Shown: positions 61,930 through 64,000 of the stretch, in pieces | How positions within the stretch are numbered: position 1 is the stretch's first letter | How the letters are laid out: every line of letters begins with the position of its first letter | Assembly (NCBI GenBank): GCA_016208165.1 | Contig: JACQYL010000024.1 | Location: 67,234-131,233, forward strand | DNA from: Deltaproteobacteria bacterium | Lineage (GTDB): Bacteria > Desulfobacterota > Desulfarculia > JACQYL01 | Reading direction: 5' to 3' | DNA length: 64,000 nucleotides | Translations under genes and position numbers: made by a program | Notes under the pieces: generated by a model | Seen by the model: only the letters and a program-made list of their open reading frames with translations | Databases searched by the model: none | Told to the model about the DNA's origin: nothing

Positions 61930-62976
61930 ATGCAAATCAGGGTATTCAAACCCGGTGTGCCTGCCGCATTGGGAGCGGCGTTACTTTTCGGCGCAGGCAC
62001 TCCGTTCGCCAAATGGCTGTTGCATGGCAACAATCCGTGGCTGTTGGCCGGCGTCCTCTATCTTGGATCAGGTTTAGGCGCCTCCCTCTATCGACTGTAT
62101 ATTCACACGCATGGCGGGAAGCTGGAGCCTTCCGAATGGCGGTGGCTTGCCGGTGCGATTTTTGCCGGAGGCGTGGTCGCGCCGGTGTTATTGATGGTCG
62201 GACTCACCGGCATGCCGGCGTCCGGCGCATCGCTGCTGCTTAACACGGAAGGTCTGTTCACGGCGCTGCTGGCATGGTTTGTATTCCGGGAAAATTTCGA
62301 CCGTCGCATTGTCCTGGGGATGACCGCCATTGTTGCGGGCGCCGTTGTGGTCGGTTGGCCGGGAGACGCTCGCTTCTCGGCGGTGCTGCCGGCTCTGGCC
62401 GTGATAGGGGCCTGCCTGTCCTGGGGCATCGACAACAATCTGACCTGCAAGGTATCACATATCGATGCGACCTGGATCGCTTCCATCAAAGGCCTGGCGG
62501 CGGGTGGGGTAAACATGGGTATCGCCCTCACGCTGGGTGCGAATTGGCCCCCGTTGCCCAGCTTGGGGGGAATGCTGCTTGTCGGCTGTTTTTCTTACGG
62601 CGTCAGCCTGGTACTTTTCATCGTCGCACTGCGGCATCTTGGAACCGCCAGGGCGGGCGCCTACTTCTCTATTGCTCCGTTTTTCGGATCGGCGTTGGCG
62701 ATCCCGCTCCTAGGCGAAGCAGTCGATGCACGTTTGGTCGTCGCCGGAACGCTCATGGCATTGGGCATCTGGCTGCATTTAACCGAAAACCACGAACACG
62801 AGCATGTTCACGAAGCGAACTCACACGAGCATGCGCATAGCCATGATCGTCATCATGAACATGAGCACGACGAGGCGTGCCTGCCCGGAACCGATCATAT
62901 TCATCGGCATTTTCACGCTCCACTGACCCATGTGCATAACCATTTCCCCGACACCCACCACCGGCACGAGCATTAA
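61930..62976 (+). CDS. DMT/EamA-family transporter with histidine-rich C-terminal tail
   Basis: A 348-residue, ten-helix DMT transporter with two EamA repeats (AALGAALLFGAGTPFAKWLL, SLVLFIVALRHLGTARAGAYFS). The last ~60 residues are extremely rich in His with Glu/Asp (HEHEHVHEANSHEHAHSHD), a metal-binding-type tail. It may transport or sense Ni, Co or Zn, or use the tail for metal regulation of another substrate. The start at ATG 61930 is uncertain; the in-frame ATG at 61885 would add 15 residues and neither has a good Shine-Dalgarno. Confidence 0.85.
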   Translation: MQIRVFKPGVPAALGAALLFGAGTPFAKWLLHGNNPWLLAGVLYLGSGLGASLYRLYIHTHGGKLEPSEWRWLAGAIFAGGVVAPVLLMVGLTGMPASGASLLLNTEGLFTALLAWFVFRENFDRRIVLGMTAIVAGAVVVGWPGDARFSAVLPALAVIGACLSWGIDNNLTCKVSHIDATWIASIKGLAAGGVNMGIALTLGANWPPLPSLGGMLLVGCFSYGVSLVLFIVALRHLGTARAGAYFSIAPFFGSALAIPLLGEAVDARLVVAGTLMALGIWLHLTENHEHEHVHEANSHEHAHSHDRHHEHEHDEACLPGTDHIHRHFHAPLTHVHNHFPDTHHRHEH

Positions 62977-63092
62977 ACAGGCCCCAGCCGGCGTCTCACC
63001 GATGCACGCGATCAGTCATCCGCGCCCGTGCACAGCAGGGCGTGACCGTCTCCCGGAACCGAAAACTTCGGAGTAAGAGTCAAAACGAGACT

Positions 63093-63114
63093 TGACCCCT
63101 TTATGACCCCTTTA
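63093..63114. repeat. 11-bp tandem direct repeat
   Basis: TGACCCCTTTA is repeated exactly, end to end, at 63093-63103 and 63104-63114. The second copy overlaps a hairpin formed by ACCCCTT (63106-63112) and AAGGGGT (63117-63123). It lies in the gap between the DMT transporter and the glycosyltransferase. Confidence 0.8.
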
Positions 63115-63176
63115 CGAAGGGGTTGGACCGCGGGATTCCCGGCGAGGTCGCGAATGAATTCAATTAAGGATTGTTG

Positions 63177-64000
63177 ATGCCTTCTCAAGGTAAAAGACCC
63201 TTTAACGTGCTGGGCATAAGCCAGTACTTCTTACCACTGGGCATAAGCCAGTACTTCTTACCACTTAACACACCACGTGCGGTGCGTCTTGGTGTTTTGG
63301 CCCGATACACGCAGACATCAGGCCTGGTGAACTGGACGATTTTGTGCGCTTCGCCTCGCACTCTTCCCCATGCGACGGACCCGGAAATGCAGGCGATCGT
63401 GTCCCCAAAAACACGGGTTCTTAGAATTCCGAGTTTGGGAGGACGCTTCTCACGCCATTTGCGCCTGCTCAGAGGCCAACCGAAGTCATTGCTGATGTTG
63501 AGCCTGCCCGATGCTCGAATTGGCTGGTTTCCCCTTGCCGTTCGGTTCGCACAAAACGAAATCGAAAGAGGTCGCTATGACATCATCCAGTCGTTTTCAA
63601 CCCCCACGACTTCTCATCTTGTAGGCGGCTTCGCTCGGTTGAAATATAGACTCCCTTGGGTGGCTTTCTTCAGCGATCCTTGGAACGGAATGTACGAAGT
63701 CGAAAAGGGCTCGAAAGGAATCCTCAATCGTTTCCTGGAGAGGTGGGTTTTTGAGACGGCAGACGTGCTTGCCTTCCCTTGGAAGGATGGCGCGAATTGG
63801 GCGCTGACCAATTTTCCGGAAAGGATCCGCCGTAAAGCGGTCATTCTGAGTCACTGTTTCGACCCGGATTTATACAATTGGTGCAACAGTCCGGAGATTC
63901 TTCTCAAACGTAAAGACAAAATGCGTGTTCTGCACGCCGGCAGCTTCTACGGGCCACGAACTCCCTCCCCTTTGCTGTCAGGAATCGATCTGCTGCGGCA
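63177..64000 (+). CDS. Glycosyltransferase family 4-like protein, 3' end outside window
   Basis: An open frame from ATG 63177 to the window end (274+ codons). The N-terminal strand motif FNVLGISQYFLP is typical of GT-B family 4 proteins. Further features fit: FSTPTTSHLVGGFARL, VAFFSDPWNGMYEVE, FETADVLAFPW and MRVLHAGSFYG, the last marking the start of the second Rossmann domain. It would transfer a sugar in polysaccharide or LPS synthesis; donor and acceptor are not visible. The N-terminal LGISQYFLP is present twice because of a 27-bp duplication. The Shine-Dalgarno is weak (TTAAGGATTG). Nothing can be said of the missing C-terminus. Confidence 0.78.
   Translation, partial: MPSQGKRPFNVLGISQYFLPLGISQYFLPLNTPRAVRLGVLARYTQTSGLVNWTILCASPRTLPHATDPEMQAIVSPKTRVLRIPSLGGRFSRHLRLLRGQPKSLLMLSLPDARIGWFPLAVRFAQNEIERGRYDIIQSFSTPTTSHLVGGFARLKYRLPWVAFFSDPWNGMYEVEKGSKGILNRFLERWVFETADVLAFPWKDGANWALTNFPERIRRKAVILSHCFDPDLYNWCNSPEILLKRKDKMRVLHAGSFYGPRTPSPLLSGIDLLR
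63210..63263 (+). repeat. In-frame 27-bp tandem duplication in the glycosyltransferase N-terminus
   Basis: A 27-bp unit at 63210-63236 is repeated exactly at 63237-63263. It encodes LGISQYFLP twice in succession, in the first strand and loop of the GT-B fold. The duplication keeps the frame. Confidence 0.95.

Noticed and set aside
63093-63263. CRISPR-like repeats
   Set aside because: Only two copies of each unit, directly abutting with no spacers; these are tandem duplications.

Overview
This 64 kb window looks like chromosome from a Gram-negative, mostly anaerobic bacterium, most likely a Desulfobacterota (deltaproteobacterial) sulfate reducer or syntroph. The Gram-negative signs are an RND pump with a lipoprotein adaptor, a LolA-like carrier with an outer-membrane barrel, heptose-LPS synthesis and a periplasmic cyclophilin. 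The anaerobic signs are FeoB iron uptake, a corrinoid methyltransferase operon with a RACo-type activator, and several 4Fe-4S proteins. The taxonomic placement is inference from gene content. I found no rRNA, tRNA, CRISPR array, transposase or phage gene. TAG is a common stop codon here, which argues against pyrrolysine coding.

Layout. 0-15 kb is housekeeping: a lytic transglycosylase (5' end cut), an MBL hydrolase, a TetR regulator with two matching operators controlling an iron-sulfur/SCP2 protein, feoB with a DtxR-FeoA regulator, an FAD oxidoreductase, glutamate dehydrogenase, a PEP/pyruvate-binding protein, lipB, a cyclophilin and enolase. 15-20 kb (minus strand) is an RND efflux pair whose permease carries an unusual C-terminal extension. 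20-22 kb is a radical SAM/SPASM protein. 22.5-30.2 kb (minus strand) is a six-gene corrinoid operon: a non-pyrrolysine MttB-family methyltransferase, its corrinoid protein, a methyl-THF:corrinoid methyltransferase, a hydantoinase/ASKHA protein, a RACo-like activator and a DUF1638 protein.

30.2-46.9 kb is the most interesting part. Starting divergently from the corrinoid operon, it holds a glutamine-synthetase-like gamma-glutamyl ligase (glnT type), a regulator made of a degenerate KaiC-like domain plus XRE HTH plus cupin, three small membrane proteins preceding an APC permease and a UspA protein, two small membrane-associated unknowns, an opine-dehydrogenase family enzyme, a second XRE-cupin regulator, and a three-gene glutamate-synthase-like complex (class II amidotransferase; domain-permuted GXGXG+FMN/3Fe-4S subunit; GltD-like reductase fused to a cysteine-less FMN-barrel-like domain). 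My reading is that an amine is imported, possibly demethylated, captured as a gamma-glutamylamide, converted to an N-alkylglutamate, and handled by an opine dehydrogenase. This is related to the N-methylglutamate and Puu pathways, but I know of no described pathway with this composition.

46.9-55.2 kb returns to ordinary genes: an O-methyltransferase followed in frame by an orphan post-amber ORF, a split CBS-less MgtE with a possible leader peptide, pckA, a TIGR01777 SDR, queH, rfaE2, a ComF protein and a YkgJ protein. 55.4-63 kb holds a 5'-nucleotidase, an ABC/LolA-like/beta-barrel export set, an NTF2-like protein and a DMT transporter with a histidine-rich tail. The right edge is a truncated family-4 glycosyltransferase whose N-terminus contains an in-frame 27-bp tandem duplication.
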